From Algoriphagus terrigena DSM 22685 (GTDB lineage Bacteria; Bacteroidota; Bacteroidia; Cytophagales; Cyclobacteriaceae): a stretch of DNA of 64,000 nt. The stretch is taken from contig NZ_AUBW01000011.1 in the NCBI RefSeq assembly GCF_000429445.1, positions 109,129 to 173,128 on the forward strand, given 5' to 3'. The notes under the pieces are model-generated. The model saw only the letters and a list, made by a program, of their open reading frames with translations, was not told where the DNA came from and did no database searches. Below, in pieces: positions 18,119-27,562 of this stretch. The position numbers and the translations under genes were made by a program. How positions within the stretch are numbered: the stretch's first letter is position 1; each line of letters opens with the position of its first letter.

Positions 18119-18589
18119 TTATTGATTTAGCGTTTGAGAGGCCAGTTTCACCGCTTTGATGAATCGTGAATGGGTGCCGCATCGGCAGATTACTGGGTCT
18201 AAGGCTGTCCGGATCTCGTTCTCAGAGGGTTTTGGATTTTCTTCCAAAAGAGCGACAGCCGAAATGATCATGCCGTTTAGGCAATAGCCGCATTGTGCCG
18301 CTTGGGTGTCGATGAAGGCCTGTTGGACGGAATGGAGTTTGCCATTTTTTTTTAATCCTTCGAGGGTCGTGATTTCTGTATTTTCAAAACTGGAGCAGGG
18401 TCGGAGACAGGTCGGCTCGGCTTTGGAATCGGCGATTACCATGCAGGCGCCGCACTGGTGCAGTCCGCAGCCGTATTTTGCGCCGCTGAGCGCAAACTCA
18501 TCTCTCAGAATGTAGAGAAGGGGTTCTTCGGGGTCGGCAGAGATAGTTTTTGTTTCACCGTTTACACGCAGCGTGATATTTTGGGGCAT
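18119..18589 (-). CDS. 2Fe-2S subunit of molybdenum hydroxylase (IorA type)
   Basis: A 156-residue electron-transfer subunit. An N-terminal plant-type ferredoxin cluster motif (CGLHQCGACMV, with a fourth Cys at AEPTC) is followed by the C-terminal helical cluster motif (CGYCLNG and CRCGTH). The start at 18589 (MPQNITLRVNG) is preferred over 18640, since family members begin at the first ferredoxin strand. It has no Tat signal, so it would be carried out with the large subunit as a complex. First gene of the pair. Confidence 0.92.
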   Translation of the reverse strand: MPQNITLRVNGETKTISADPEEPLLYILRDEFALSGAKYGCGLHQCGACMVIADSKAEPTCLRPCSSFENTEITTLEGLKKNGKLHSVQQAFIDTQAAQCGYCLNGMIISAVALLEENPKPSENEIRTALDPVICRCGTHSRFIKAVKLASQTLNQ

Positions 18590-18761
18590 GACAATCAATC
18601 GTTTGGATGATAAACTAGGGAATGTCAGGCTGAAAAGCAATTGGGAATTGACGAACTGCCTACATCAAGACGTGAGCAGCGGGTATCAAAAACCAGGACT
18701 CAGAACGTCAAAGGCGGGTCAAAGGTGTCTGGAGTGCTGTAAAAATGAAATCAGCGGCAAC

Positions 18762-18793
18762 AAAAAAAGCATTCGCTGAGGCGAATGCTTTTA
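18762..18793 (-). terminator. Terminator after tRNA-Cys (possibly bidirectional)
   Basis: AAGCATTCGC (18767-18776) and GCGAATGCTT (18781-18790) form a perfect 10-bp stem with a TGAG loop. On the minus strand it is followed by a long T-run, placing it just downstream of tRNA-Cys. Confidence 0.85.
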
Positions 18794-18797
18794 AGTG

Positions 18798-18868
18798 AGG
18801 TCGCGAGCGGATTCGAACCGCTGTACGAGGTTTTGCAGACCTCTGCCTAGCCACTCGGCCACGCGACC
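18798..18868 (-). tRNA. tRNA-Cys (GCA)
   Basis: A 71-nt tRNA on the minus strand. The acceptor stem is GGTCGCG with CGCGACC, followed by discriminator U, as expected for Cys. The anticodon loop reads CTGCAAA, giving anticodon GCA. The T-arm GGTTCGAATCC is intact. The CCA end is not encoded. A perfect Bacteroidota promoter lies just upstream. Confidence 0.95.
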
Positions 18869-18883
18869 ATGATTTTCGGAATG

Positions 18884-18914
18884 CAAATGTAGGATTAATA
18901 TTCGCCTCTCCAAA
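18884..18914 (-). promoter_or_regulatory. Promoter of tRNA-Cys
   Basis: Read on the minus strand: TTTG (18914-18911), exactly 19 bp, then TACATTTG (18891-18884). This is the full Bacteroidota consensus and starts transcription about 9 bp before the tRNA. Confidence 0.8.
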
Positions 18915-19158
18915 CAAGGGTTTTAGAAAAGTGTCCCATTCTTCAAATAAAATTTGCTTTCTACGGGATAATTTTCAAGGGGTTTAGATATAGAAATGCT
19001 GATTATCAGCACTGTGCGAAAATGGTGCAAAAATCTAATTATTTATAACCATTCTAAATTGATATTTCTTCAAAACAGACTTCGTAAATAGATGGTTTAC
19101 AGATGTTTATATGGGTAAAAATGAGGTTGCAAGTCGATTGTCCGCTCCTGTATTCATG

Positions 19159-19189
19159 TTTGAAAAATTGGGTTCCGATAGTACCTTTG
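19159..19189 (+). promoter_or_regulatory. Promoter of the alternative complex III operon
   Basis: TTTG (19159-19162), 19 bp, then TACCTTTG (19182-19189): the full Bacteroidota consensus. It lies inside the 5' part of the longest open frame (which starts at 19111), so translation should begin at the ATG at 19234 instead. Confidence 0.8.
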
Positions 19190-19233
19190 CAGGGGTTAAA
19201 GAGAACCTTAAAAACTATTTAATTAGCAAAAAT

Positions 19234-20493
19234 ATGTTATCCAAACGCTCGTTAGTAGGGATTCGATTGAGTTTCCAGACACTGGCAGTGCTGCTTTTCA
19301 TGCTGATTGGGGTTTCGGCTTACGCTGCAGACCCTGCAGTGGCAAGCAGCGACGAAGCAATTGCAGCAGGTAAAACTGTCTTCAATGCCAATTGCAAGCA
19401 GTGCCATAAGCTAGATCAAAAGAGTGTCGGCCCTGCATTGAGAGGAGCTACCGACAGACAGAGTGCTGATAAGGTCAAAAGCTTCATCAAGAACTCTACT
19501 GCTGTAATAGCTTCCGGGGATGCCTACGCTGTGGCGCTTTTCAAGGAGTATAATTTGCAAATGCCGTCTCACGAGTTTTTGTCTGACGACGATCTCAACA
19601 ATCTCCTTTCTTATATAGAGCATGGTGACAAAGTGGATCCGGCAGCTGCTGCAGCTGTAACGGCTGGGGGTGAAGCTGGGGCCGCTACAGGCGGAGGGAT
19701 TCCGAGCGAATACCTGACGGTCATCCTTGGTGTACTTGTTCTTGTCTTGGTGCTGATCCTGGTGGTCTTGGGATTGATTATCTCTGTATTGACCAAATAT
19801 ATCAACAAGCAGGATCTGCCTGAAGACGACAAAGAGTTCGTGTCTCAGAAGACAGACTACGGAAAGATTTTTAAGAGTGACGGCTTTATTATCGTCGTGA
19901 CTGCCCTGGTGATTGCGCTGGTGGCAAAGACTGCGCTTGACGGACTTTACTCAGTAGGTGTGCAGCAAGGATACGCTCCCGCTCAGCCGATTGCTTTTTC
20001 TCACGCGCTGCATGCCGGTGACAAGGAAATTGCCTGCCAGTATTGCCATACCGGTGTTGAAATCGGAAGATCTGCTAACATCCCTTCTCCAAACATCTGT
20101 ATGAATTGCCACACGCACATTCAGAACGTGGGAGGCAAAGAAGGAGTCTCTCCAGAGATCGCCAAGATCTACGCGGCGGTGGAAAACAACCAACCCATCG
20201 AGTGGGTGAGAGTTCACAACCTTCCTGACTTGGCTTACTTCAACCACTCCCAGCACGTAGCTGTCGGTGGTATCGAATGCCAGACCTGTCACGGTCCGAT
20301 TCAGGAGATGGAAGTGGTGAAGCAACACAGCGCGCTGACGATGGGCTGGTGTATCGATTGCCATAGACAAACTGAAATTGCTACAGAAGGCAATGCATAC
20401 TACGATAAGCTGGTCCAACTTCACTCTGACTCCAAAGATGCTCTGAAAGTAAAAGACATCGGTGGCTTGGAGTGCGCGAAGTGCCACTATTAA
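19234..20493 (+). CDS. actA: Alternative complex III subunit ActA, multiheme cytochrome c
   Basis: A 419-residue multiheme cytochrome, the electron-output subunit of alternative complex III (quinol:cytochrome c or oxidase oxidoreductase). Residues 1-31 form a signal peptide. CKQCH (54-58) begins a class I monoheme domain, then two membrane helices (near 160-185 and 210-230) and five more CxxCH motifs (CQYCH, CMNCH, CQTCH, CIDCH, CAKCH). The family is known for five hemes; the sixth, in the N-terminal domain, looks like a fused extra cytochrome. The start is set by the promoter at 19159-19189. Confidence 0.92.
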   Translation: MLSKRSLVGIRLSFQTLAVLLFMLIGVSAYAADPAVASSDEAIAAGKTVFNANCKQCHKLDQKSVGPALRGATDRQSADKVKSFIKNSTAVIASGDAYAVALFKEYNLQMPSHEFLSDDDLNNLLSYIEHGDKVDPAAAAAVTAGGEAGAATGGGIPSEYLTVILGVLVLVLVLILVVLGLIISVLTKYINKQDLPEDDKEFVSQKTDYGKIFKSDGFIIVVTALVIALVAKTALDGLYSVGVQQGYAPAQPIAFSHALHAGDKEIACQYCHTGVEIGRSANIPSPNICMNCHTHIQNVGGKEGVSPEIAKIYAAVENNQPIEWVRVHNLPDLAYFNHSQHVAVGGIECQTCHGPIQEMEVVKQHSALTMGWCIDCHRQTEIATEGNAYYDKLVQLHSDSKDALKVKDIGGLECAKCHY

Positions 20494-20532
20494 TTCCTTA
20501 TCCTTTTAGCTAATTCATTCCTAGAAATAAAA

Positions 20533-23500
20533 ATGAAGGAAAATAAAAAAACCTACTGGAAGGGGCTCGAGCAACTCAGCAACGATGCGGAGTTTGTGAA
20601 GCATGCCGACAAGGAGTTTGCGGAACTACCCACCGTACTCAATGAAGAAGGCAGTGCGTCCCGAAGAGATTTTCTCAAAGTAATGGGTTTCAGTTTGGCG
20701 GCAGCTACACTGGCGGCTTGTGAGGCTCCGGTCAGAAAAGCCATTCCATACGTAAATAAGCCGGTTGACATTAATCCGTCAATTCCAAACTATTACGCTT
20801 CTTCCTACTCAGCCGGAGGTGACTACGCGTCAATTGTGGTAAAAACAAGAGAAGGTCGTCCGATCAAGATTGATGGGAACGAGCTTTCTCCTATTAATGG
20901 AGGAGGAACCAGCGCCATCATGCAGGCAGCGGTTCTTTCGCTTTATGATAAAGAAAGATTGGCAAGCCCGATGGTGGGAGGAGCCAAGTCTGACTGGAAG
21001 ACAGTCGACGAGCAGGTGAAATCCAAACTTGCTTCTGCAGGTTCCATCAAGATCGTAACCAATACCATCTTGTCTCCCTCTACTGAGAGAGCAATCCAGG
21101 ATTTTGCGACAGCATTGGGAACTGTCGAGGTGATCACTTACGATCCCAGATCTAACTACGGGATCGCCAAGGCAGCGGAGGCCACTTACGGCCAGGCCAT
21201 GATCCCTGATTATAGATTTGATAAAGCCAAGGTGATTGTATCATTTGGCGCTGACTTCTTGGGTACTTGGATTTCTCCTACTGAATACTCTGAAGGCTAC
21301 ACTGCCAACAGAAAAGTGACCAAAGAGAAGCCGGAAATGTCCCGTCACTACCAGTTTGAGTCCAATCTTTCGCTCGCAGGTGCCAATGCGGACTACAGAA
21401 CCCCCATCAAAGCTTCTCAAAGCGGCTTGGCGGTTTTGGCCTTGTATAATGCCATTGCCAAAAAAGCCGGAGCACCGACTCTTTCCGCACCTGCGGTAGA
21501 GATCGCGCATTTGGAGCAGGCTGCAAATGACCTTTGGGCTGCGAAAGAGCTGGGTCTGGTCGTCTCCGGTTCAAATGATCCTAATGTCCAGATGGGCATC
21601 AATGCGATCAACGACCTCCTAGGCGCCAACGGTTCCACAGTCGACTTCTCCAATCCTGTGTACTACAGAAAAGGAGACGATGCCAGAATGAATCAATTCA
21701 TTACTGAGCTGAAAGGCGGACAAGTTGGAGCAGCGATTTTCTACAACTGTAACCCAGTGTACGATCATCCACGCGGAGCTGAAATCGCTGAGGGCATTGC
21801 CAAAGCAAAAGTAAGTATCGCTACCAACGGAACTCTTGACGAAACAGCCTCTTTGGTACAGATCGTTGCTCCGGATCATCATTTCCTGGAGTCTTGGAAT
21901 GATTTCAATCCGAAAAAAGGCCAGTATTCTTTGGCTCAGCCTACGATTTCTCCTCTTTTTGACACAAGACAGGCGCAGGACTCTTTCCTGACCTGGGCTG
22001 GAAATACAACTTCTTATTACGATTACCTCCAGGCCAACTGGACTGAGGCGTTCTTCCCGGCTTACGGTGCAGAGGCAGCTTCTTTCCAGGAGTTTTGGGA
22101 TGGAGCGCTTTACAAAGGCGTCATAGGCACTACTGCTCCTGCGGTGGGCGTACCTGCGATTGCAGACACTTCAGCATCGGCGGCTGAGGTTGCCAAAAGC
22201 TACAAAGCAGACAATGCAGGAAGTGAGTTGGTGATCTATACCAAGATAGGTATGGGAGACGGCACGTTTGCCAACAACCCTTGGCTACAAGAGATGTCCG
22301 ATCCGATCACCAAAGCTACTTGGGATAACTACCTGACCGTTTCTCAGAAGTGGGCCAACGACAACGGCGTTACCATGGTGGAGGAACATACCAAAAAGGC
22401 TCAGTTGACCGTAAATGGCAAAACCCTCGTCGTTCCGATCTTGGTCCAGCCAGGTCAGGCTAACGGTACCTTCGGTTTGGCGATCGGATATGGTAGAACC
22501 CACGCTGGCAGAGCCGGCAATGGAGTAGGGGTGAATGCCTACAATCTCCTGGATGTCTCCAAAGGATTTGTTCAGACCGACCTGATTGCTGGAGTTGAAG
22601 TAGCTGTGACAGGTGATTCTTATAAGATCGCCCGTACGCAAACCCACCAAACTTTCATGGGACGTGAAAACGTTATCCAGGAAACTACGCTTGGTGAATA
22701 CAAAAAAGATGCTTCTGCAGGCAGATACAAGCCTGAAATCTACAAAGACGGCGAGTTTGTCAAACCATCCAAGATTTCCCTTTGGGGTGGTCACAAATAC
22801 AGCCAGCATCACTGGGGATTGGCTGTCGATATGTCGTCCTGTACCGGATGTGGCGCTTGCACCATAGCGTGTCAGGTAGAAAACAACGTCGCGGTAGTCG
22901 GCAAGCAGGAAGTTCTCAACAGAAGAGAGATGGCCTGGATCCGAATCGACCGCTATTATTCTTCAGATGCTCCTGCCGACGATCTCGCCGGAATGGAAAT
23001 CGCCGCAGAAAATCCTGAGGTGACCTTCCAGCCGATGATGTGCCAGCAGTGTAACAACGCTCCTTGCGAGACTGTATGTCCAGTAGCTGCAACGACCCAC
23101 TCTTCTGAGGGTCTAAACCAAATGACTTACAACAGATGTATCGGTACGAGGTATTGTGCCAACAACTGTCCGTATAAAGTGCGTCGATTCAACTGGTTTA
23201 AATACCACGACAACAAAGACTTCGCTGTAGCCAACATGGCTCAGAATGATGATTTGGGCAAGATGGTCCTCAACCCTGACGTGACAGTACGTGCCAGAGG
23301 GGTGATGGAAAAGTGCTCCATGTGTGTGCAGCGTATCCAAGCCGGTAAGTTGGAAGCTAAGCGTGAAATGCGCAAAGTGAAAGATGGCGACATCAATGTG
23401 GCTTGCGCTCAGGCTTGTCCGGGTGGAGGACTTGTATTTGGTGATTTGAACGATCCGGAAAGCCGCGTGTCCAAGTTGCTGAAGATTGAAGAATCTGATG

Positions 23501-23616
23501 CCGCAGCTAAGGAAGTGGGTGAGGAGAGAGCATACCACGTTTTGGAAGAGATCAACGTGAGTCCAAACGTTTGGTACTTTACCAAAATCAGGAATAAAGA
23601 AAAAAACGAAGCGTAA
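20533..23616 (+). CDS. actB: Alternative complex III subunit ActB, iron-sulfur protein
   Basis: A 1027-residue fusion. The N-terminus has RRDFLK (44-49) and a lipobox-like LAAC (Cys63), so it is exported by Tat and probably lipidated. About residues 70-750 are a molybdopterin-oxidoreductase-like domain that in ActB carries no molybdenum cofactor. About 760-1010 are a ferredoxin-like domain with four cysteine clusters (CTGCGACTIAC, CQQCNNAPCETVCP, CIGTRYCANNCP, CSMCVQR with CAQACP) for three 4Fe-4S and one 3Fe-4S centres. It takes electrons from quinol and passes them to ActA. Confidence 0.95.
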   Translation: MKENKKTYWKGLEQLSNDAEFVKHADKEFAELPTVLNEEGSASRRDFLKVMGFSLAAATLAACEAPVRKAIPYVNKPVDINPSIPNYYASSYSAGGDYASIVVKTREGRPIKIDGNELSPINGGGTSAIMQAAVLSLYDKERLASPMVGGAKSDWKTVDEQVKSKLASAGSIKIVTNTILSPSTERAIQDFATALGTVEVITYDPRSNYGIAKAAEATYGQAMIPDYRFDKAKVIVSFGADFLGTWISPTEYSEGYTANRKVTKEKPEMSRHYQFESNLSLAGANADYRTPIKASQSGLAVLALYNAIAKKAGAPTLSAPAVEIAHLEQAANDLWAAKELGLVVSGSNDPNVQMGINAINDLLGANGSTVDFSNPVYYRKGDDARMNQFITELKGGQVGAAIFYNCNPVYDHPRGAEIAEGIAKAKVSIATNGTLDETASLVQIVAPDHHFLESWNDFNPKKGQYSLAQPTISPLFDTRQAQDSFLTWAGNTTSYYDYLQANWTEAFFPAYGAEAASFQEFWDGALYKGVIGTTAPAVGVPAIADTSASAAEVAKSYKADNAGSELVIYTKIGMGDGTFANNPWLQEMSDPITKATWDNYLTVSQKWANDNGVTMVEEHTKKAQLTVNGKTLVVPILVQPGQANGTFGLAIGYGRTHAGRAGNGVGVNAYNLLDVSKGFVQTDLIAGVEVAVTGDSYKIARTQTHQTFMGRENVIQETTLGEYKKDASAGRYKPEIYKDGEFVKPSKISLWGGHKYSQHHWGLAVDMSSCTGCGACTIACQVENNVAVVGKQEVLNRREMAWIRIDRYYSSDAPADDLAGMEIAAENPEVTFQPMMCQQCNNAPCETVCPVAATTHSSEGLNQMTYNRCIGTRYCANNCPYKVRRFNWFKYHDNKDFAVANMAQNDDLGKMVLNPDVTVRARGVMEKCSMCVQRIQAGKLEAKREMRKVKDGDINVACAQACPGGGLVFGDLNDPESRVSKLLKIEESDAAAKEVGEERAYHVLEEINVSPNVWYFTKIRNKEKNEA

Positions 23617-23633
23617 TCAAAATTTTATAAACT

Positions 23634-24998
23634 ATGCAGGTTACTTCATCCGTACGCGATCCGTTAGTTACCGGGGGTAAAACCTACCACGACGTGACAC
23701 ATGACGTGTCGCGCCATGTAGAAGCAAAGCCAAATATCAGATGGTTTCTTGCTTTCCTTACTTCTGCCGGTGTTTTGGCTTTGGGATCTATCGCAGTAGT
23801 TGCTACTGTTTGGGAAGGCATTGGTATGTGGGGTCTTAACAAGACCGTCGGCTGGGCTTGGGATATCACCAACTTCGTGTGGTGGGTAGGTATCGGTCAC
23901 GCCGGTACACTGATCTCAGCGGTATTGTTGCTTTTCAGACAGAAATGGAGAACGTCCATCAACCGTGCTGCTGAAGCGATGACGATCTTCGCGGTTATTT
24001 GCGCAGCGATGTTCCCGGTACTTCACATGGGGCGTCCATGGCTGGGAGCTTATTGGGCACTTCCGCTTCCAAACACCTTTGGTTCGCTTTGGGTAAACTT
24101 CAACTCCCCGCTACTCTGGGACGTTTTTGCAATCTCTACCTACTTTTCAGTTTCCCTGGTTTTCTGGTACATCGGTTTGATTCCAGATTTTGCTACCATC
24201 CGAGACAGAGCGACTGGTTTGAGAAAAGTCATTTATGGCGCTCTTTCGTTCGGATGGGATGGCGCTGCCAAATCTTGGATGCGTTACGAGTCCGTTTCTC
24301 TGATTCTTGCTGGTTTGGCTACTCCATTGGTACTTTCAGTTCACACGATTGTATCCTTTGACTTTGCTACGTCTGTGATTCCGGGATGGCACACCACGAT
24401 CTTCCCTCCATACTTCGTTGCGGGAGCGATCTTCTCAGGATTCGCGATGGTGTTGACGCTGATGATCGTGACCCGTAAAGTTTACAAACTGGAAGATTAC
24501 ATCACCATCGGTCACATCGAGCTGATGAACATAGTCATCATCATCACGGGTTCGATCGTAGGTATTGCCTACATCACCGAGTTTTTCATCGCTTGGTATT
24601 CAGGAGTTGAAGCTGAGCAATACGCTTTCATCAACCGTGCAACCGGTCCTTACTGGTGGGCGTACTGGTCCATGATGACCTGCAACGTGATTTCTCCGCA
24701 GCTTTTCTGGTTTAAGAAAATCCGTACTTCCATCGTAGCAACCTTTGCTTTGTCTATTGTGGTGAATATCGGGATGTGGTTTGAGCGATTTGTAATCATC
24801 GTGACCTCTCTGCACAGAGATTACCTGCCATCTTCTTGGGCGATGTTTTACCCAACTTGGGCTGATGTCGGAGTTTACTTGTTCACCTTCGGCTTATTCT
24901 TCACCCTGTTCTTCCTTTTTGCGAAGTTCTTCCCGGTGATCAACATGGCAGAAGTGAAATCTGTACTTAAGTCTTCATCCGAAAAAGTGAATAAATAA
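23634..24998 (+). CDS. actC: Alternative complex III subunit ActC, NrfD-like quinol-binding protein
   Basis: A 454-residue polytopic membrane protein of the NrfD/PsrC family with about ten helices. It carries one of the quinol sites of alternative complex III. A cytoplasmic N-terminal stretch of about 30 residues precedes the first helix. It lies 17 bp after actB and 2 bp before actD. Confidence 0.95.
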   Translation: MQVTSSVRDPLVTGGKTYHDVTHDVSRHVEAKPNIRWFLAFLTSAGVLALGSIAVVATVWEGIGMWGLNKTVGWAWDITNFVWWVGIGHAGTLISAVLLLFRQKWRTSINRAAEAMTIFAVICAAMFPVLHMGRPWLGAYWALPLPNTFGSLWVNFNSPLLWDVFAISTYFSVSLVFWYIGLIPDFATIRDRATGLRKVIYGALSFGWDGAAKSWMRYESVSLILAGLATPLVLSVHTIVSFDFATSVIPGWHTTIFPPYFVAGAIFSGFAMVLTLMIVTRKVYKLEDYITIGHIELMNIVIIITGSIVGIAYITEFFIAWYSGVEAEQYAFINRATGPYWWAYWSMMTCNVISPQLFWFKKIRTSIVATFALSIVVNIGMWFERFVIIVTSLHRDYLPSSWAMFYPTWADVGVYLFTFGLFFTLFFLFAKFFPVINMAEVKSVLKSSSEKVNK

Positions 24999-25000
24999 TC

Positions 25001-25531
25001 ATGGAAAAGGATACACATTTTATTTTGGGAGTTTACGACGATGAGGACGTATTGCTCCATGCAGTAGAGGAAGTAAGAGGCACGGGTGTCAAGATCCACG
25101 AAGTGTATTCTCCGTATCCGGTTCACGGATTGGAGCATGTGTTGGGTTACAAGCGGAGCAAGCTTCCGATTGCGGCATTTCTTTTCGGATTGCTGGGGAC
25201 TACGCTGGCTTTGACCATGCAGTTTTACATGATGAAATTTGACTGGCCGATGATCATCGGTGGTAAAGATTACGGGGCCTTCCCTGACTTTATACCGGTA
25301 ACATTCGAATTGACGGTCCTTTTGGCGTCATTCGGAATGGTCAGTGTATTTATGATCGTCTCTAATTTGAAGCCTTGGGCTCAACCAAGAATCTTCGACT
25401 TGAGATCAACAGATGATAAGCACATCATGGCGATCGACATCGCTAACAACAGCGGTTTGGAGCTGGACAGAATCAGAGAAATCCTGAGATCTTCCGGTGC
25501 TACTGAGGTGAATAATAAAAGTTTTGAATAG
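25001..25531 (+). CDS. actD: Alternative complex III subunit ActD (DUF3341)
   Basis: A 176-residue subunit with two membrane helices (about 52-72 and 95-120) and an N-terminal domain beginning THFILGVYDDEDVLLHAVEE, the DUF3341 signature. It has a structural role in the complex. Its end overlaps the longest frame of actE, but not the preferred actE start. Confidence 0.95.
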   Translation: MEKDTHFILGVYDDEDVLLHAVEEVRGTGVKIHEVYSPYPVHGLEHVLGYKRSKLPIAAFLFGLLGTTLALTMQFYMMKFDWPMIIGGKDYGAFPDFIPVTFELTVLLASFGMVSVFMIVSNLKPWAQPRIFDLRSTDDKHIMAIDIANNSGLELDRIREILRSSGATEVNNKSFE

Positions 25532-25544
25532 AAAATCCGGATAT

Positions 25545-26240
25545 ATGAAAATTGCAAAAGCATTGATTTTCGGAGGTTCTGCACTGGCCATTTCGTTACT
25601 GGCTGGATGTAAAGCCGGTGGTGATAACCAAGGGCTTGAGTATGCGCCTCAGATGTATCATTCCGTAGCGTATGAGCCTTTGACTCAAATCCAAGACGAG
25701 ACGACCAAAGGAAACCTCATCTCTACCCGTGAGGATGGCAAAGGAGAATATTTTAACTCCAACATCAACAATCCAAACGGGATGAATATGAGAGAGCCTG
25801 TGGCTAACACAGTGCCTCGAAACAAACAGGGATATCTTCCTTACAGACTGAAAGCATTTGAACTGGAGCAGGCTGCTGTGATCAAAAACCCGGTTGAATC
25901 TTCAGAAGAAGTTTTGAAGCGGGGTGAAGTTCTTTTCCTACAGTACTGCAGCGCTTGTCACGGTAAAACGGGCCAGGGCGACGGAAAAGTAGGAGAAGTC
26001 ATCGGCGGTGTTGCTAACCTTACAGGCGGCGCGTATGTCAATCTGCCCGAGGGCCATATCTTCCATGTGATCACCAAAGGGAAGGGCAGAATGGGAGCTC
26101 ACGGTTCTCAGATTCCTGAGGAAAGCAGATGGAAAATTGTTCACTATGTCAAACAAGTTATTCAAGGTCAGGCCACAGCGGCTGCTCCGGCACCTGCTGC
26201 AGACTCCACCGCGGTAGCACAAGTAACCCCAGCTAACTAA
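25545..26240 (+). CDS. actE: Alternative complex III subunit ActE, monoheme cytochrome c lipoprotein
   Basis: A 231-residue lipoprotein: signal peptide with lipobox LAGC (Cys22), then a class I cytochrome c with CSACH (135-139) and a downstream Met in GRMGAHG as probable axial ligand. The C-terminal tail is Ala/Pro-rich. ATG at 25545 gives a standard lipoprotein signal; the in-frame ATG at 25524 would add seven residues and overlap actD. Confidence 0.93.
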   Translation: MKIAKALIFGGSALAISLLAGCKAGGDNQGLEYAPQMYHSVAYEPLTQIQDETTKGNLISTREDGKGEYFNSNINNPNGMNMREPVANTVPRNKQGYLPYRLKAFELEQAAVIKNPVESSEEVLKRGEVLFLQYCSACHGKTGQGDGKVGEVIGGVANLTGGAYVNLPEGHIFHVITKGKGRMGAHGSQIPEESRWKIVHYVKQVIQGQATAAAPAPAADSTAVAQVTPAN

Positions 26241-26242
26241 TC

Positions 26243-27538
26243 ATGGCGCATCACGGCGAACAACACTATAATCTGGAGCAGCGATTTGTTTTTGGCGCTG
26301 CAACCAAGAAGTCCATCATGACCGTTTTGGTCATTGGAGCCATTCTTTTGGGAATCGGAATCATCCTTGCGATGACAGGCGGTGGACACCATGAAGCAGC
26401 GGAAGCTGAAGCTCATCCGTTCCACTGGTACGAGCGTCTCTACGCAAACCTGTGGATCAATAACGTGTACTTCACAGGTATTGCGATCATCGGCGTATTC
26501 TTCTTTGCAATTCAATATGCAGCCCAAGCTGGATGGTCTTCGGCCATTGTACGGGTCATGCTTTCCCTTGGCAACTGGTTGCCGATTGCAGGGGTATTGA
26601 TGATTGCGACTTTCTTCCTTGCAAATCACGATCTGTTCCACTGGACTCACGCTTATCTTTTTGACAAAGCTTCCCCGGAATACGACAGTATCATCGACGG
26701 CAAAGGATCGTTCTTCTACTGGCCGATGGCAAAGGGAACATTCCCGATATTCTACATCTTTAGAATGGTCTTGTTCTTCGGCTTCTGGGTGTTCTTTTTC
26801 AAGAAATTCCAGGCCTTCACCTACAACGAAGACCTGATCGGCGGAACTTCTTCCTGGTATAAAATCAGAAAGTGGTCTGCTTTCTTCCTGATCTTCTTTG
26901 CGGTGTCTTCTTCTATCTCTGCATGGGATTGGGTGATGTCAATCGACACACACTGGTTCTCTACCCTCTTCGGATGGTATGTATTTGCTTCTTGGTTTGT
27001 CGCTGGGTTGTCTACGATCACGTTGATCACAATCTTCCTGAAGAGCCAAGGCCTTCTGGAGATGGTCAATGAGAATCACGTACATGACTTGGGTAAATTT
27101 GTCTTTGGCTTTACTATCTTCTGGACATACCTGTGGTTCTCCCAGTTCTTGCTGATCTATTATGCCAACATTCCTGAAGAGACTGTATACTTCTTGGAGA
27201 GATTGGACAGCGATATCTATGGACCATTTCTCTTTGTCAACTTGGGTATGAACTTCGTTCTTCCTTTCCTGTTGTTGATGACCAGAGACGCAAAGAGACA
27301 CGGCGTTTTTTTGAAGTTGGTTTGTTCATTGATCATCGCTGGTCACTGGGTAGATTTCTTCCTGATGGTGCAGCCAGGTACTTTGGGTCACAATGGTGGA
27401 GTCGGATTTATGGAAATAGGGATGTTCCTGGTATATGGTTCATCGTTCATTTTCGTGGTTCTCTCAGGTTTGGCTAAAGGGAATCTGGTTCCTAAAAACC
27501 ACCCGATGCTTGAGGAAAGCTATAATCATCACATCTAA
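26243..27538 (+). CDS. actF: Alternative complex III subunit ActF, NrfD-like
   Basis: A 431-residue polytopic membrane protein, the second NrfD-related subunit of the complex, with about ten helices. It follows actE by 2 bp. HHGEQHYNLEQRFVF at the N-terminus is cytoplasmic. The gene order actA-F is complete and uninterrupted. Confidence 0.93.
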   Translation: MAHHGEQHYNLEQRFVFGAATKKSIMTVLVIGAILLGIGIILAMTGGGHHEAAEAEAHPFHWYERLYANLWINNVYFTGIAIIGVFFFAIQYAAQAGWSSAIVRVMLSLGNWLPIAGVLMIATFFLANHDLFHWTHAYLFDKASPEYDSIIDGKGSFFYWPMAKGTFPIFYIFRMVLFFGFWVFFFKKFQAFTYNEDLIGGTSSWYKIRKWSAFFLIFFAVSSSISAWDWVMSIDTHWFSTLFGWYVFASWFVAGLSTITLITIFLKSQGLLEMVNENHVHDLGKFVFGFTIFWTYLWFSQFLLIYYANIPEETVYFLERLDSDIYGPFLFVNLGMNFVLPFLLLMTRDAKRHGVFLKLVCSLIIAGHWVDFFLMVQPGTLGHNGGVGFMEIGMFLVYGSSFIFVVLSGLAKGNLVPKNHPMLEESYNHHI

Positions 27539-27562
27539 TTATTTATCCGAAAAAACTAAGTT

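Noticed and set aside
18573..18779. Small plus-strand ORF upstream of tRNA-Cys
   Set aside because: Runs into a terminator stem, overlaps the 2Fe-2S gene and has no recognisable features.
19111..19233. N-terminal extension of ActA from 19111
   Set aside because: A perfect promoter lies inside it and the next ATG gives a normal signal peptide.
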